Assembly: GCF_004168285.1 (NCBI RefSeq)
Contig: NZ_SEWF01000019.1
Location: forward strand, 1-64,000
Length of the DNA stretch: 64,000 nt
Source of the DNA: Emticicia agri
GTDB taxonomy: Bacteria > Bacteroidota > Bacteroidia > Cytophagales > Spirosomataceae
Direction: 5' to 3'
Positions 8,770 to 16,880 of this stretch are shown in pieces. A program made the translations under genes and the position numbers. How positions within the stretch are numbered: position 1 is the first letter of the stretch; each line of letters starts with the position of its first letter. The notes below the pieces were generated by a model. The model saw only the letters and a program-made list of their open reading frames with translations, searched no databases and was not told where the DNA came from.

Positions 8770-9156
8770 TTACTGACCTTTTTCGATAGAATCAATTAAT
8801 TTCTTAATCTCTTCTAACTCTTCTTTGCTCACTTGCTGATTACCCAGCGCTTGCATCACCATTCTGGTTGCTGAACCCCTGAAGGTAGTGCCAATGAATT
8901 TGTCTAAAAGCATGTGTTGGGTGGGTTCTTCACCTACGGCTGCTTCATATACATGATAACGCCCCTCGTCTGTACGACTTACCAGGTGTTTCTCAAACAT
9001 AATCTGCATGAGTTTAAGTGTAGTAGTGTAACCCACTTCTCTGGTTTTAGAGAGTTCGTCGTTCACCTGTCGAACCGTTGCTTTTCCTAAAGCCCACAAA
9101 ATCTGTAAGATTTCTAATTCAGACTCGGTGGGCTTGATGTTTATTTGCTTTTCCAT
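8770..9156 (-). CDS. blaI: BlaI/MecI/CopY-family transcriptional repressor
   Basis: A 128-residue product, the usual size for the family. The winged helix lies in the N-terminal half: PTESELEILQILWALG, then ATVRQVNDEL and TTTLKLMQIMFEK as the recognition region. The C-terminal half (about 75-128) is the dimerisation and cleavage part. It is the first gene of a two-gene operon with the BlaR1-like protease. Two palindromes of the TACGAA...TTCGTA type flank and overlap its promoter, as expected for autorepression. BlaI binds DNA as a dimer and is removed by proteolysis triggered by the partner. The cognate signal need not be a beta-lactam, since the partner lacks the penicillin sensor. Confidence 0.92.
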   Translation of the reverse strand: MEKQINIKPTESELEILQILWALGKATVRQVNDELSKTREVGYTTTLKLMQIMFEKHLVSRTDEGRYHVYEAAVGEEPTQHMLLDKFIGTTFRGSATRMVMQALGNQQVSKEELEEIKKLIDSIEKGQ

Positions 9157-9183
9157 AATTTTAAATTTAACTGATAATAATTT

Positions 9184-9201
9184 TGTCAGTTTTACCTGAC
9201 A
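9184..9201. promoter_or_regulatory. Inverted repeat in the blaI leader
   Basis: TGTCAG (9184-9189) and CTGACA (9196-9201) form 6-bp arms around 6 bases. It lies in the transcribed leader between the proximal operator and the ATG at 9156, so it could be an RNA hairpin or a further protein site. The half-site differs from the TACGAA type. Confidence 0.35.
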
Positions 9202-9209
9202 GCAGACAT

Positions 9210-9227
9210 CTACGAATGATTTCGTAG
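9210..9227. promoter_or_regulatory. BlaI-type operator, proximal
   Basis: CTACGAA-TGAT-TTCGTAG, a palindrome with 7-bp arms. It abuts the -7 box of the blaI promoter on the downstream side and covers the expected transcription start, so bound repressor would block initiation. Confidence 0.75.
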
Positions 9228-9260
9228 CAAATGTAATAGAAAAGAAATAAGACTTCCAAA
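9228..9260 (-). promoter_or_regulatory. blaI-blaR1 promoter (TTTG-N21-TACATTTG)
   Basis: On the minus strand TTTG (9257-9260) is followed after 21 bases by TACATTTG (9228-9235), a full match to the Bacteroidota vegetative promoter (-33 TTTG, -7 TAnnTTTG). The start would fall near 9221, inside the proximal operator. Confidence 0.8.
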
Positions 9261-9266
9261 TTTTAT

Positions 9267-9282
9267 TACGAAAATTTTCGTA
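9267..9282. promoter_or_regulatory. BlaI-type operator, distal
   Basis: TACGAAAATTTTCGTA is a perfect 16-bp palindrome with the same TACGAA/TTCGTA half-sites as the proximal operator. The two centres are 56 bp apart. It lies just upstream of the -33 element. Confidence 0.75.
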
Positions 9283-9322
9283 GATGAAAAGAAATTAAGT
9301 TTTTTTAACAAAAACGACTGTG

Positions 9323-9343
9323 ATGCGAGCTTCCAACTCGCAT
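9323..9343. repeat. Small intergenic hairpin
   Basis: ATGCGAG (9323-9329) and CTCGCAT (9337-9343) form a 7-bp stem with a 7-base loop. A related sequence, GCGAGCTTCTGGCTCAC, follows at about 9400-9416, just past the stop of the next minus-strand gene. The pair looks like a degenerate interspersed palindrome rather than a strong terminator. Confidence 0.4.
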
Positions 9344-9424
9344 TTCGAAGAATTATTGGAGATATTAAATGCTACATTAAATCATACTCTAAGAAACAGC
9401 GAGCTTCTGGCTCACCCCACAAAA

Positions 9425-10003
9425 TTATGGCATATTAGCCCAATAAAGCCTGTATGCGCCTGTTATATCTACTTGCTTCCATTTAGTAACTTTTAGGGTA
9501 GGGCAATCAACTTGCCCATCGGCTACTACCATTTTTCCATTGATGCTCCCCTCGGCTACCAGATTATTTTTACTTAACTTAGAAATTCCTAAGGTAACAT
9601 TGGTATAAAGAATAGTATTATCACATTCTTTCTGATAAAACTGCTGATAATTTTTGGTTTTGGTACTAAAAGTAACTACCCCGGTTTCGTTAGAAGGGCT
9701 AACTGTATAATCGCCTATTGTCTGAATAGCTTTGTTTACCTTAATGGCAAAAGCCGTTCCGTCAGCCATATTGGCAGCAGTAAGCGTAGTGGTATTACCG
9801 GAAGAAACCGTTGTGAAAAGTGTAGCAGCATTTTGCTGTCCGGTAGCTTTATAATCAACGGTAAAGTTATAGTTTACGCCGTCAATAGTCAGCGATAATG
9901 ACCCTGTAGTTGGGTAAGCGGTGGGTTCAACCTCTCTTTTCGGACAAGCAGTCATCGTGAATAGAAGGCACGACAGACACACCAGAGTCAATAAGTTTTT
10001 CAT
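9425..10003 (-). CDS. Lipoprotein of unknown function
   Basis: A 192-residue product. The lipobox LFTMTAC places the modified Cys at residue 20. The mature part begins with a low-complexity linker (KREVEPTAYPTTG) and continues with SLSLTIDGVNYNFTVDY, a pattern seen in many small Bacteroidota lipoproteins with a single beta-rich domain. Two further Cys residues (KECDN and QVDCP) could form a disulfide. There is no catalytic motif. It is monocistronic, with more than 230 bases free on each side. I cannot assign a family or role beyond an envelope-anchored protein. Confidence 0.75.
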   Translation of the reverse strand: MKNLLTLVCLSCLLFTMTACPKREVEPTAYPTTGSLSLTIDGVNYNFTVDYKATGQQNAATLFTTVSSGNTTTLTAANMADGTAFAIKVNKAIQTIGDYTVSPSNETGVVTFSTKTKNYQQFYQKECDNTILYTNVTLGISKLSKNNLVAEGSINGKMVVADGQVDCPTLKVTKWKQVDITGAYRLYWANMP

Positions 10004-10250
10004 AACTGTTTAATAATAATTGATGTCGTGAAATGGTTTAACTATTGTCAACAGCAATATTTCTGATAAAATCAGCGTAAGTAAACCGTGGTGAGGTGAT
10101 AAAACTTGAAGAGTTTTGAGTGAATAGCCCTGTTATTTATCTAATATACAGTCTATCCGAACAATTACAGCAATATCTTCTTTCTTTTAACTGAAAATTT
10201 GGATATTTGTTTGATGATGCCCAAAATAATCTGTATCAACCCTGTATAAT

Positions 10251-10892
10251 ATGCGTATATTGATTGCAGACGACCATAAATTTATATTAGATAGCCTTGA
10301 ATTACTGATTTCTACCATGCCTGAACATGAAGTGATAGGTACTTACAGCAACGGAACAGAAGTATTACATGCGTTAGAAGAGAATAGTAATATTGATGCT
10401 ATTTTGTCTGATTATAATATGGGTGAGCTCAATGGTATTGACATGACGAGGCAAATCAGGCAGCAGTATCCGCATATAAAAATATTATTGCTTACTGTAT
10501 CAGAAGACGCTGATACGATTAAAGAGGCATTTGAAGCGGGAGTATCAGGGTATGTGATGAAAAAAGCAGGGAAAGCTGAACTACAGAAAGCATTGAATAC
10601 TATTGCTTCAGGAGAAAAGTATTATAGCGAATCGGTAGTATTTGAATTAATGAACAGAGACAAAAAGATAGGAGATTTAGTACAGCAAACAAGTACTACG
10701 GGCTTATTGACCGAAAGAGAATTGGAAATCATCAGGCTGATTGCAAGGGAGCTATCAACCAATCAGATTGCTGATAAACTCTTTATTAGTCCTGCCACAG
10801 TAGAAACTCACCGACACAATATTCTGAAAAAATTAGGTGTTAAAAACTCTATTGGCATCGTCATGTATGCTGTTAATAATAAGATAGTATAG
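10251..10892 (+). CDS. NarL/FixJ-type two-component response regulator
   Basis: A 213-residue product. The receiver domain (about 1-120) has the acidic pair D7/D8, phospho-acceptor D54 in ILSDYNM, the conserved Thr/Ser position in LLLTVSEDAD and Lys in GYVMKKAG. The C-terminal LuxR/GerE helix-turn-helix (about 150-210) reads LLTERELEIIRLIARELS and ISPATVETHRHNILKKLGV. The gene converges on a histidine kinase of the matching class (HisKA_3) whose stop codon is only two bases away, so they are a probable cognate pair despite opposite orientation. Target genes are not evident. Confidence 0.93.
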   Translation: MRILIADDHKFILDSLELLISTMPEHEVIGTYSNGTEVLHALEENSNIDAILSDYNMGELNGIDMTRQIRQQYPHIKILLLTVSEDADTIKEAFEAGVSGYVMKKAGKAELQKALNTIASGEKYYSESVVFELMNRDKKIGDLVQQTSTTGLLTERELEIIRLIARELSTNQIADKLFISPATVETHRHNILKKLGVKNSIGIVMYAVNNKIV

Positions 10893-10894
10893 GT

Positions 10895-12733
10895 TTAGAC
10901 AACAGGCACTTTTACTACTACTTCTGTCCCTTTTTCAGGCAAGCTCACAAAATCAATTTCGCCATGTAATGAGGCTACACGGGTTCTGACATTGTTGAGA
11001 CCCATGCCATTTTTAAAGAATTTTTCTGGCATACCTATTCCATTGTCTTTAATAACCAACTGCAACTTGCCATCAATCTGCGTTAAAGCAATAAAAGCTT
11101 CTGGTGCTTGTGCGTGGCGGAGAACATTATTAGAGAGTTCGAGTATGACACTGAATAATTCATATTCTATCTTATTGGCAAAACGCTCGTCGTGTGTAGA
11201 GATGCTCAAAGAAAAATTGGCCTTACCTAATGAATTTATTTCTTTCACCATATTTTCTAATGCCTTGGCAAGCCCATGTAATTCGAGTTCGGCAGGAAGA
11301 AGATTGTGCGAAAGCAAACGTACGTCTGTATAAACCTCTGATAATGCCTCTACTGTTGAATTAAAAATTTTACTCTCTTTCTCAGTCTGGAAACTTGGGT
11401 TGATGGCTTCTAATCGCCAGCGTAAACTGGCAATTTTTGCCGATATATTGTCATGTAGTTCGCTGGCCACACGCTTGCGCTCTATGGTTTGCCCCTTCAG
11501 TAATGCTCCTTGAATTTCTTCATTTTTCTGAACCAGTTCGGCATTGATTTGTTTCAATTGTTTATTGTTCCAGAATACATAGGCAATCAGAATAATACCT
11601 ACTAAAAGGCTAAAAATCAAGCCCATCCCTATCAGACTTTTCTTTTCATCAGCTTGTTTGAGTGCTTCATATTCAAGTGTTTTTATGCGGGTCTGCTGTT
11701 TTACAAAATTATAATCAGCTTCCAGTTCGGCATATTTCTGATTCACCGATACCCTACCCAAACTATCTTCATGTGTTTTGTAAGCTTTCAGAAATTTCAA
11801 GGCATTACCACTATCGCCTGCCATTTCGTAGGTTTGATAAATCTGATTTTCTGCCCTCGAGATAATTTCCATCCACCCCGATTGCCTGGCGTATTCAAGG
11901 CTTAACTTCCGGTATTCTATGGCCTTGGCAAATTGCTTTTTGTTTTCATAGATTTCTGCTAAATCAGAGTAAATAGCAAAAATCACTACTCTGTTGTTGG
12001 TTTCCTGGGCATATTTCAGTGCCTTATCACGGTAATGTGCTGCCAGATGCTCGTTGCCCAATTGTGTATAGCAATTGGCAATACAATGTGGATTATCGGC
12101 TTTCAGATTGGCACTGGTGGCACGGGGCAATAGGCTTTCAACCTGTAGATAATAACTCAGGGCTTTTCTGTAATTTTTTATACCAAAGTTATCGTAATAA
12201 TTATAGTCGCCGTAGTAATCTAAAATCCAGCATAGATTATTGGTATTATAAGACATTTTTGCCAACGGAAGCGCTTTCTCCATATATTCCAGACACTTGT
12301 CTGGTCTGCCATTGTTATTCAGTACAAATCCTGTAAGTATATAAGTATAGCACAAATCAGAAGGATCGCCACCGGCTTTTATTAAAATCTCACTTGCCTT
12401 CGAGTAGAGTTTCAAGGCTTCGGTATAATTTCCGTTACGGTCTTGTTTTTTACCTGATGCTCTATAATACAGCCCTTTACCTTTAAGCCAGTCTGTTTTA
12501 TTCGTAAGGCGTAGTAAAGAATCCAGGAAACCGTCTGCACGTTTGTCAGCCAGATTAATGGTGCGTTCGGTTAATAGATTCAGTTTACTGATAATTACTG
12601 TATCACGTTGAAAAGACTGGTTTTGTTTAGCTAAGGAATGAATCTGATTAATTAATGAATCAAGTGAAGGGTTTTGTGCAAAACCTTTCAACGATAAACT
12701 AATAAGCAATAGGTAACAAAATAGTTTAATCAT
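10895..12733 (-). CDS. TPR-containing HisKA_3 sensor histidine kinase
   Basis: A 612-residue product from the ATG at 12733, chosen because it starts a signal peptide (MIKLFCYLLLISLSLKGFA); the longer frame upstream begins only with TTG. Residues of about 20-340 are helical TPR-like repeats, expected in the periplasm. One membrane segment (GMGLIFSLLVGIILIAYVF) follows, then a coiled linker. The kinase part has the phospho-acceptor box ELHDNISAKIASLRW, the N-box ELSNNVLRHAQ and the ATP-lid glycines DNGIGMPEKF and GMGLNNV. This is the common Bacteroidota architecture that pairs with NarL-type regulators; the convergent neighbour is such a regulator. The signal sensed is unknown. Confidence 0.9.
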   Translation of the reverse strand: MIKLFCYLLLISLSLKGFAQNPSLDSLINQIHSLAKQNQSFQRDTVIISKLNLLTERTINLADKRADGFLDSLLRLTNKTDWLKGKGLYYRASGKKQDRNGNYTEALKLYSKASEILIKAGGDPSDLCYTYILTGFVLNNNGRPDKCLEYMEKALPLAKMSYNTNNLCWILDYYGDYNYYDNFGIKNYRKALSYYLQVESLLPRATSANLKADNPHCIANCYTQLGNEHLAAHYRDKALKYAQETNNRVVIFAIYSDLAEIYENKKQFAKAIEYRKLSLEYARQSGWMEIISRAENQIYQTYEMAGDSGNALKFLKAYKTHEDSLGRVSVNQKYAELEADYNFVKQQTRIKTLEYEALKQADEKKSLIGMGLIFSLLVGIILIAYVFWNNKQLKQINAELVQKNEEIQGALLKGQTIERKRVASELHDNISAKIASLRWRLEAINPSFQTEKESKIFNSTVEALSEVYTDVRLLSHNLLPAELELHGLAKALENMVKEINSLGKANFSLSISTHDERFANKIEYELFSVILELSNNVLRHAQAPEAFIALTQIDGKLQLVIKDNGIGMPEKFFKNGMGLNNVRTRVASLHGEIDFVSLPEKGTEVVVKVPVV

Positions 12734-12923
12734 TGACAGAAAAGTGTATTGAGGTATTAGTAAAAATAGCAGATAAAAGTAGGGATTTGCAAGAAAATGT
12801 CGCAAAATACAGGAAAACCTGTATATAAAATGAAGGATTTTCTGTATTGAAATGCTTGATAAATATGGGGAATTTTGGAGTATCAATTAGTCCAGTTTTT
12901 TCTTATACTAATCGCCCACAGTC

Positions 12924-14468
12924 ATGAAAAAAACTTTACTCATTTTGTATATGCTTGCTCAAACGGCCGTTGCGCAGACTCCTACACTTGTAAAAGATAT
13001 TTATAACGGTACCATGGGTTCTATGGCTTACTATGGAGAATCATCAAGGATGGCCAATCTGAATGGCGTACTCATTTTTGGTGCAAATGATGGCACAGTA
13101 GGTGCTGAGTTATGGAAAAGTGATGGTACTCTTGGCGGCACTGTAATGGTAAAAGATATTAAGCCTAACGACAACCCATACTTTAAAGGCTCAGACCCTA
13201 TCTTATTTACCACCATAGGTAATTATGTTTTTTTTGCTGGTTATAGCGGTTTGGGTGAATTATATAGAACTGATGGTACAACAGCAGGTACTATTCAATT
13301 AAGTACGATGTCAGGTTTTGAAATTACTAATATTAGTACAACAGCCTATTATGCAAATAATGGTGAATTATGGAAAAGTAATGGTTCAGTAGCTGGTACT
13401 GTCATAGTAAAAGATATTGTTCTTTCAGGAGATGCTTCTCCCCGTAATCTGACTAATGTAAATGGAACACTTTATTTTGTAGCCAATGATGATGCAAACA
13501 CTCTGAACGAAGAAATCTGGAAAAGTAATGGTACAAGCGTAGGGACTGTAAAAGTAAAGGAGATTAATACGAATGGCAGTTCAAACCCAACCGGATTAAT
13601 CAATTTCAATAATATGCTTTACTTCTTTGCTTTTGATAACGATAATGGTGGTTGGGGCTTATATAAAAGTAATGGTACTTCAGAAGGAACAGTATTGGTA
13701 AAATCGGGTCTTTATAATCCCTCTAACGCCATTGCACCAAGCGACCCGATTGTTTTTAACGGTGCTTTATACTTTACCGCTAATACGGCTACGTATGGCG
13801 TAGAAATCTGGAAATCGGATGGTACAAATGCCGGAACGGTTTTATTAAAAGACATCAATCCATCCGGTTTTCAGGGAGGTGCTACTCATTCGGCAGTTGT
13901 TTTAGGAAATTACCTTTATTTTTCTGCCAATGATAATATAAATGGTACAGAAATCTGGAGAACGAACGGAACAGCAAACGGAACCGTACTATTTAAAGAT
14001 ATTTATGAAGGAAGTGGAAGTTCTGACCCCGTTCAGCTTAAAACAATAAGTGGAAAAATTTATTTTCAGGCATATACTCCCACCAATGGCAATGAATTGT
14101 GGCAGACCGACGGCACGCTTGCCAATACTTTTCAGTTACCTGATATTGCCAGCGGAACACTCTCTTCTATTCCTGGGTATTTTACAGAAGCAAATGGCAA
14201 AGTTTTCTTTCGTGCTACCAGCTATGCTTTTGATGTAGAACTATGGAAAATAGATATAATAAATAATTGCCCACCTACCCTTGCCCCTACAGGAAATATT
14301 ACTACCAATCAGAAAGCTGGTACAAGCGTGAGTACTACCGGAATAAATACCATTCCAGTGGCCGCAAATGTAACCTATCAGGCAGGCAATTATGTACAGC
14401 TCAATCCGGGTTTCCGAACACAAGGCAGTACCATTTTTAAGGCACAGATATTGGCTGGCTGTAACTGA
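12924..14468 (+). CDS. Secreted ELWxSDGT-repeat protein with GCN C-terminal domain
   Basis: A 514-residue product with signal peptide MKKTLLILYMLAQTAVA. Residues of about 20-450 carry eight or nine repeats of roughly 50 residues. Each is centred on a motif like ELWKSDGTxxGTVxVKDI with a following aromatic strand (LYFxANDxxNG), which suggests a beta-propeller-like array. After a spacer (NNCPPTLAPTG), the last ~60 residues form the C-terminal domain AGNYVQLNPGF ... FKAQILAGCN. It matches the end of the DUF285 protein at 1-2852 in pattern and final Gly-Cys-Asn. The product is probably exported across the outer membrane or held at the surface. No catalytic residues are evident and its function is unknown. 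Confidence 0.85.
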   Translation: MKKTLLILYMLAQTAVAQTPTLVKDIYNGTMGSMAYYGESSRMANLNGVLIFGANDGTVGAELWKSDGTLGGTVMVKDIKPNDNPYFKGSDPILFTTIGNYVFFAGYSGLGELYRTDGTTAGTIQLSTMSGFEITNISTTAYYANNGELWKSNGSVAGTVIVKDIVLSGDASPRNLTNVNGTLYFVANDDANTLNEEIWKSNGTSVGTVKVKEINTNGSSNPTGLINFNNMLYFFAFDNDNGGWGLYKSNGTSEGTVLVKSGLYNPSNAIAPSDPIVFNGALYFTANTATYGVEIWKSDGTNAGTVLLKDINPSGFQGGATHSAVVLGNYLYFSANDNINGTEIWRTNGTANGTVLFKDIYEGSGSSDPVQLKTISGKIYFQAYTPTNGNELWQTDGTLANTFQLPDIASGTLSSIPGYFTEANGKVFFRATSYAFDVELWKIDIINNCPPTLAPTGNITTNQKAGTSVSTTGINTIPVAANVTYQAGNYVQLNPGFRTQGSTIFKAQILAGCN

Positions 14469-14473
14469 GAAGG

Positions 14474-14499
14474 GTGCCTTCCTGATTTTCAGAAGGCAC
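14474..14499. terminator. Bidirectional terminator between convergent genes
   Basis: GTGCCTTC (14474-14481) pairs with GAAGGCAC (14492-14499), an 8-bp stem with a 10-base loop. It sits between the stop of the repeat protein and the stop of the minus-strand serine hydrolase. T-rich sequence (TTTCTTTTT) follows on the plus side. Confidence 0.6.
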
Positions 14500-14505
14500 T
14501 TCATA

Positions 14506-16020
14506 TCATTTCTTTTTCAGTTCAATATCCATAGCAGCGGCAGGCATTTCTAAGGATACTCTGTCTATTTCACCTTTAGAATTCATCAGAAACTTAAACT
14601 TGATGTTTTCCCAATCGCCTAAGCCCTCAAAAATATCGTAATGGTAATGGCGTAAAGAAATTTTCTCCGTATGAAAATCAGCTTTCAGGGCATCGCTATC
14701 TACATTAATCACTAATTTCCCGTAAGCAGGATGCTCGAAAGTACCTGCGTAACTGGCCAAGGCGTGGGTAGGTTTAGTGTCTTTTTGTCGCTGATTTTCG
14801 TTATCTGTTTTTGCCTTAGCCGATTTCTCTTTGGCTTCCACAAAATCCTTTCTCAATCGGCTGTTCCAGTCTATCACGTTTTTTTCCAGATAGGTATCTG
14901 CAATATAATTAGTAATGGTTGTTACAAAATTATAGCCGACAACCCCCGTATTGGTCGTAATAAATACAGCCAGATTATCATTGGGAAAAACGGTCATCTG
15001 TGAGCGATAGCCTTCAATTGACCCCCCATGCTGGCGACGTAAATGCCCACGATAGGTATTGATTGTCCACCCCATCCCATAAGTACCAAACCCTAATTCA
15101 GGATACTTGGCTTCGGCAGGTTGTACTACGGCTAAAGGGGTATGATTTTCGTTAAGATTTTTCTCAGAAATAATTACTTTATCTCCTACTTTCCCTTTAT
15201 TTAACTGCAATAGCAACCAATTCGACATTTCTGTTACATTGGCTTTTACAGCTCCGGCCGGGCCAATACCATCTACATTGCTATCAAAACCTGCTTCTTT
15301 CACCAGATTCTTTTCATCATCATATGAAAGCGAATAATCCTTATTTTTCAACATTTCAGGATAAGTCAGCACGGTGGTTTTCATACCTATCGGGTAAAGG
15401 ATTTTCTCACGCATAAATTCTTCCCAGGTTTTGCCCGACAGGCGTTCAATCAATACCCCTGCGGCCATATACATCAGGTTATTATACTGGTACTGCGCAT
15501 AGACAGGCTTATTCAATGGCAGGTATTTCAGCCTGTCAAACATTTCCTTTCTGTTCAGAGGTGCTGATACCCATACATAATCATGACGGGGCAGGCCGGA
15601 GCGATGAGAAACCAAATCACGGGCAGTAAGGGTACGGGTAGCGTATTCGTCATACAACTGAAAGTCAGGCATATACTCTTTCACAGGTTTATTCCAGTCT
15701 AATTTACCCTCATCTGCCAGAATAGACAAACAAGCCGACGTAAATGATTTAGAACAGGAAGCAATGCCAAATAAAGTATTTGCCGTAACAGGAGTTTTGG
15801 TTTTAATATCTTTAACCCCATAGCCTTTGGCATATAGCAGTTTGCCATCTTTTACAATACATAGGGCTGTACCCGGCACTGCCCATTCAGCCAGCATACT
15901 ATTTACAAATACATCCAGTTGTTGAAGTGTATCAACCGGAGCAACTGCTTTTGTTTTTTTCTTTTGTGCAAGTGTCGGAGAGAAGATACACAGGAGAAGA
16001 AGCAAATAAATATTTTTCAT
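14506..16020 (-). CDS. Serine beta-lactamase-like hydrolase (PF00144) with DUF3471-like tail
   Basis: A 504-residue product with a signal peptide (MKNIYLLLLLCIFSPTLAQ). The class C/PBP-like domain spans about 30-385: the active-site SxxK is S88-C-S-K91, the YxN motif is Y179-N-N181, and the HxG triad equivalent of KTG is QHGGSIEGY near residue 330. The ~100-residue C-terminal segment (THALASYAGTFEHPAYGKL onward) resembles the DUF3471 domain commonly attached to such hydrolases. Family members include D-aminopeptidases, esterases and beta-lactamase relatives. The periplasmic substrate cannot be told from sequence. It is not next to the blaI-blaR1 operon (about 5 kb away) and has no visible TACGAA operator. 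Confidence 0.9.
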   Translation of the reverse strand: MKNIYLLLLLCIFSPTLAQKKKTKAVAPVDTLQQLDVFVNSMLAEWAVPGTALCIVKDGKLLYAKGYGVKDIKTKTPVTANTLFGIASCSKSFTSACLSILADEGKLDWNKPVKEYMPDFQLYDEYATRTLTARDLVSHRSGLPRHDYVWVSAPLNRKEMFDRLKYLPLNKPVYAQYQYNNLMYMAAGVLIERLSGKTWEEFMREKILYPIGMKTTVLTYPEMLKNKDYSLSYDDEKNLVKEAGFDSNVDGIGPAGAVKANVTEMSNWLLLQLNKGKVGDKVIISEKNLNENHTPLAVVQPAEAKYPELGFGTYGMGWTINTYRGHLRRQHGGSIEGYRSQMTVFPNDNLAVFITTNTGVVGYNFVTTITNYIADTYLEKNVIDWNSRLRKDFVEAKEKSAKAKTDNENQRQKDTKPTHALASYAGTFEHPAYGKLVINVDSDALKADFHTEKISLRHYHYDIFEGLGDWENIKFKFLMNSKGEIDRVSLEMPAAAMDIELKKK

Positions 16021-16314
16021 CAGATTCAGTTTAGGTTATGACCAAAAATAAGAAAAAACGTATGAGAATTTTCTAAATCCTTCGAAATTATATTGAATTT
16101 CATGCGTCTGAACACTAAAACTAAAATATCTTCTTAAAGACACGTTCCTATTGATAAATAGCTTCTCAGATAATTTGATATTAGAAAAACTTCAGGTAAA
16201 TTATGTGAAATTTTCAAGGCTATGATTGAACCTGATATAAAATTGGAATATTGCTCAAAATAGGGATTGTTCCGAAGTTTGTACCTATTATTCATAAAAC
16301 ACTATACACTTACT

Positions 16315-16851
16315 ATGGAAACTCTTACAATCAAAAAAAATGGTGAGACACTTATCATCACCAAGTCTGCAGCAGAGACAAACGGACAAGTAACTGAATT
16401 TGAAGGTATTGAAGAGCCGGGCATCGGGCCACCTATGCACGTTCATTTCAAACAAGAGGAGAAAGTAAAAATTACCAAAGGCAAAATGCGTGTCAAAACG
16501 CACACAAAAGAGTTTTCACTGACCGAAGGACAGGAATACACATTCGCAGCCGGGGAAGCGCATCAGTTCTGGAATGAGGGTACCGAGCCATTGCATTACT
16601 CAGGCTATGTAAAACCCTCAAACAATTATGAATATTTTATCAGACACATCTACCAGTCTTCTAATGAAGCCAATGATGACAAGCCAAATCCGTTTGATGC
16701 AGCCTTTCTTCTGACAAAATATAAATCAGAAATGGATATGCTTGTGATTCCTAAACCTGTCAAATTGTTAGTATTTCCTATTCTTCTGGCCATTGGTAAA
16801 ATCACAGGGAAGTTCAGGAAATTTGCAGATGCCCCACCGGCAGTGCACTAA
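16315..16851 (+). CDS. Cupin-domain protein
   Basis: A 178-residue product from the ATG at 16315 (the longer frame begins with TTG at 16267). The cupin spans about 5-115: motif 1 is GPPMHVHFKQEEKVKITKGKM (metal-type His-x-His and a Glu) and motif 2 is FAAGEAHQFWNEGTEP. The C-terminal ~60 residues contain a hydrophobic segment (PVKLLVFPILLAIG) that may be membrane-associated, unusual for a simple cupin. No signal peptide is seen. The conserved His and Glu residues suggest a bound metal. Function unknown; quercetinase-like proteins are one comparison. It is convergent with pepA-like 16881-18359. Confidence 0.82.
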   Translation: METLTIKKNGETLIITKSAAETNGQVTEFEGIEEPGIGPPMHVHFKQEEKVKITKGKMRVKTHTKEFSLTEGQEYTFAAGEAHQFWNEGTEPLHYSGYVKPSNNYEYFIRHIYQSSNEANDDKPNPFDAAFLLTKYKSEMDMLVIPKPVKLLVFPILLAIGKITGKFRKFADAPPAVH

Positions 16852-16858
16852 CACTGCC
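16839..16858. terminator. Hairpin overlapping the cupin stop codon
   Basis: GGCAGTG (16839-16845) pairs with CACTGCC (16852-16858); the 6-base loop CACTAA contains the TAA stop. It lies in the 29-base gap between convergent genes. There is no T-tract, so it is a weak candidate. Confidence 0.4.
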
Positions 16859-16880
16859 TGTAAAACTGATAGTCAAACAA

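Noticed and set aside
14506-16020. Serine hydrolase as the beta-lactamase controlled by the blaI-blaR1 operon
   Set aside because: It is about 5 kb away, in a separate unit, with no TACGAA operator, and its family is mostly peptidases and esterases.
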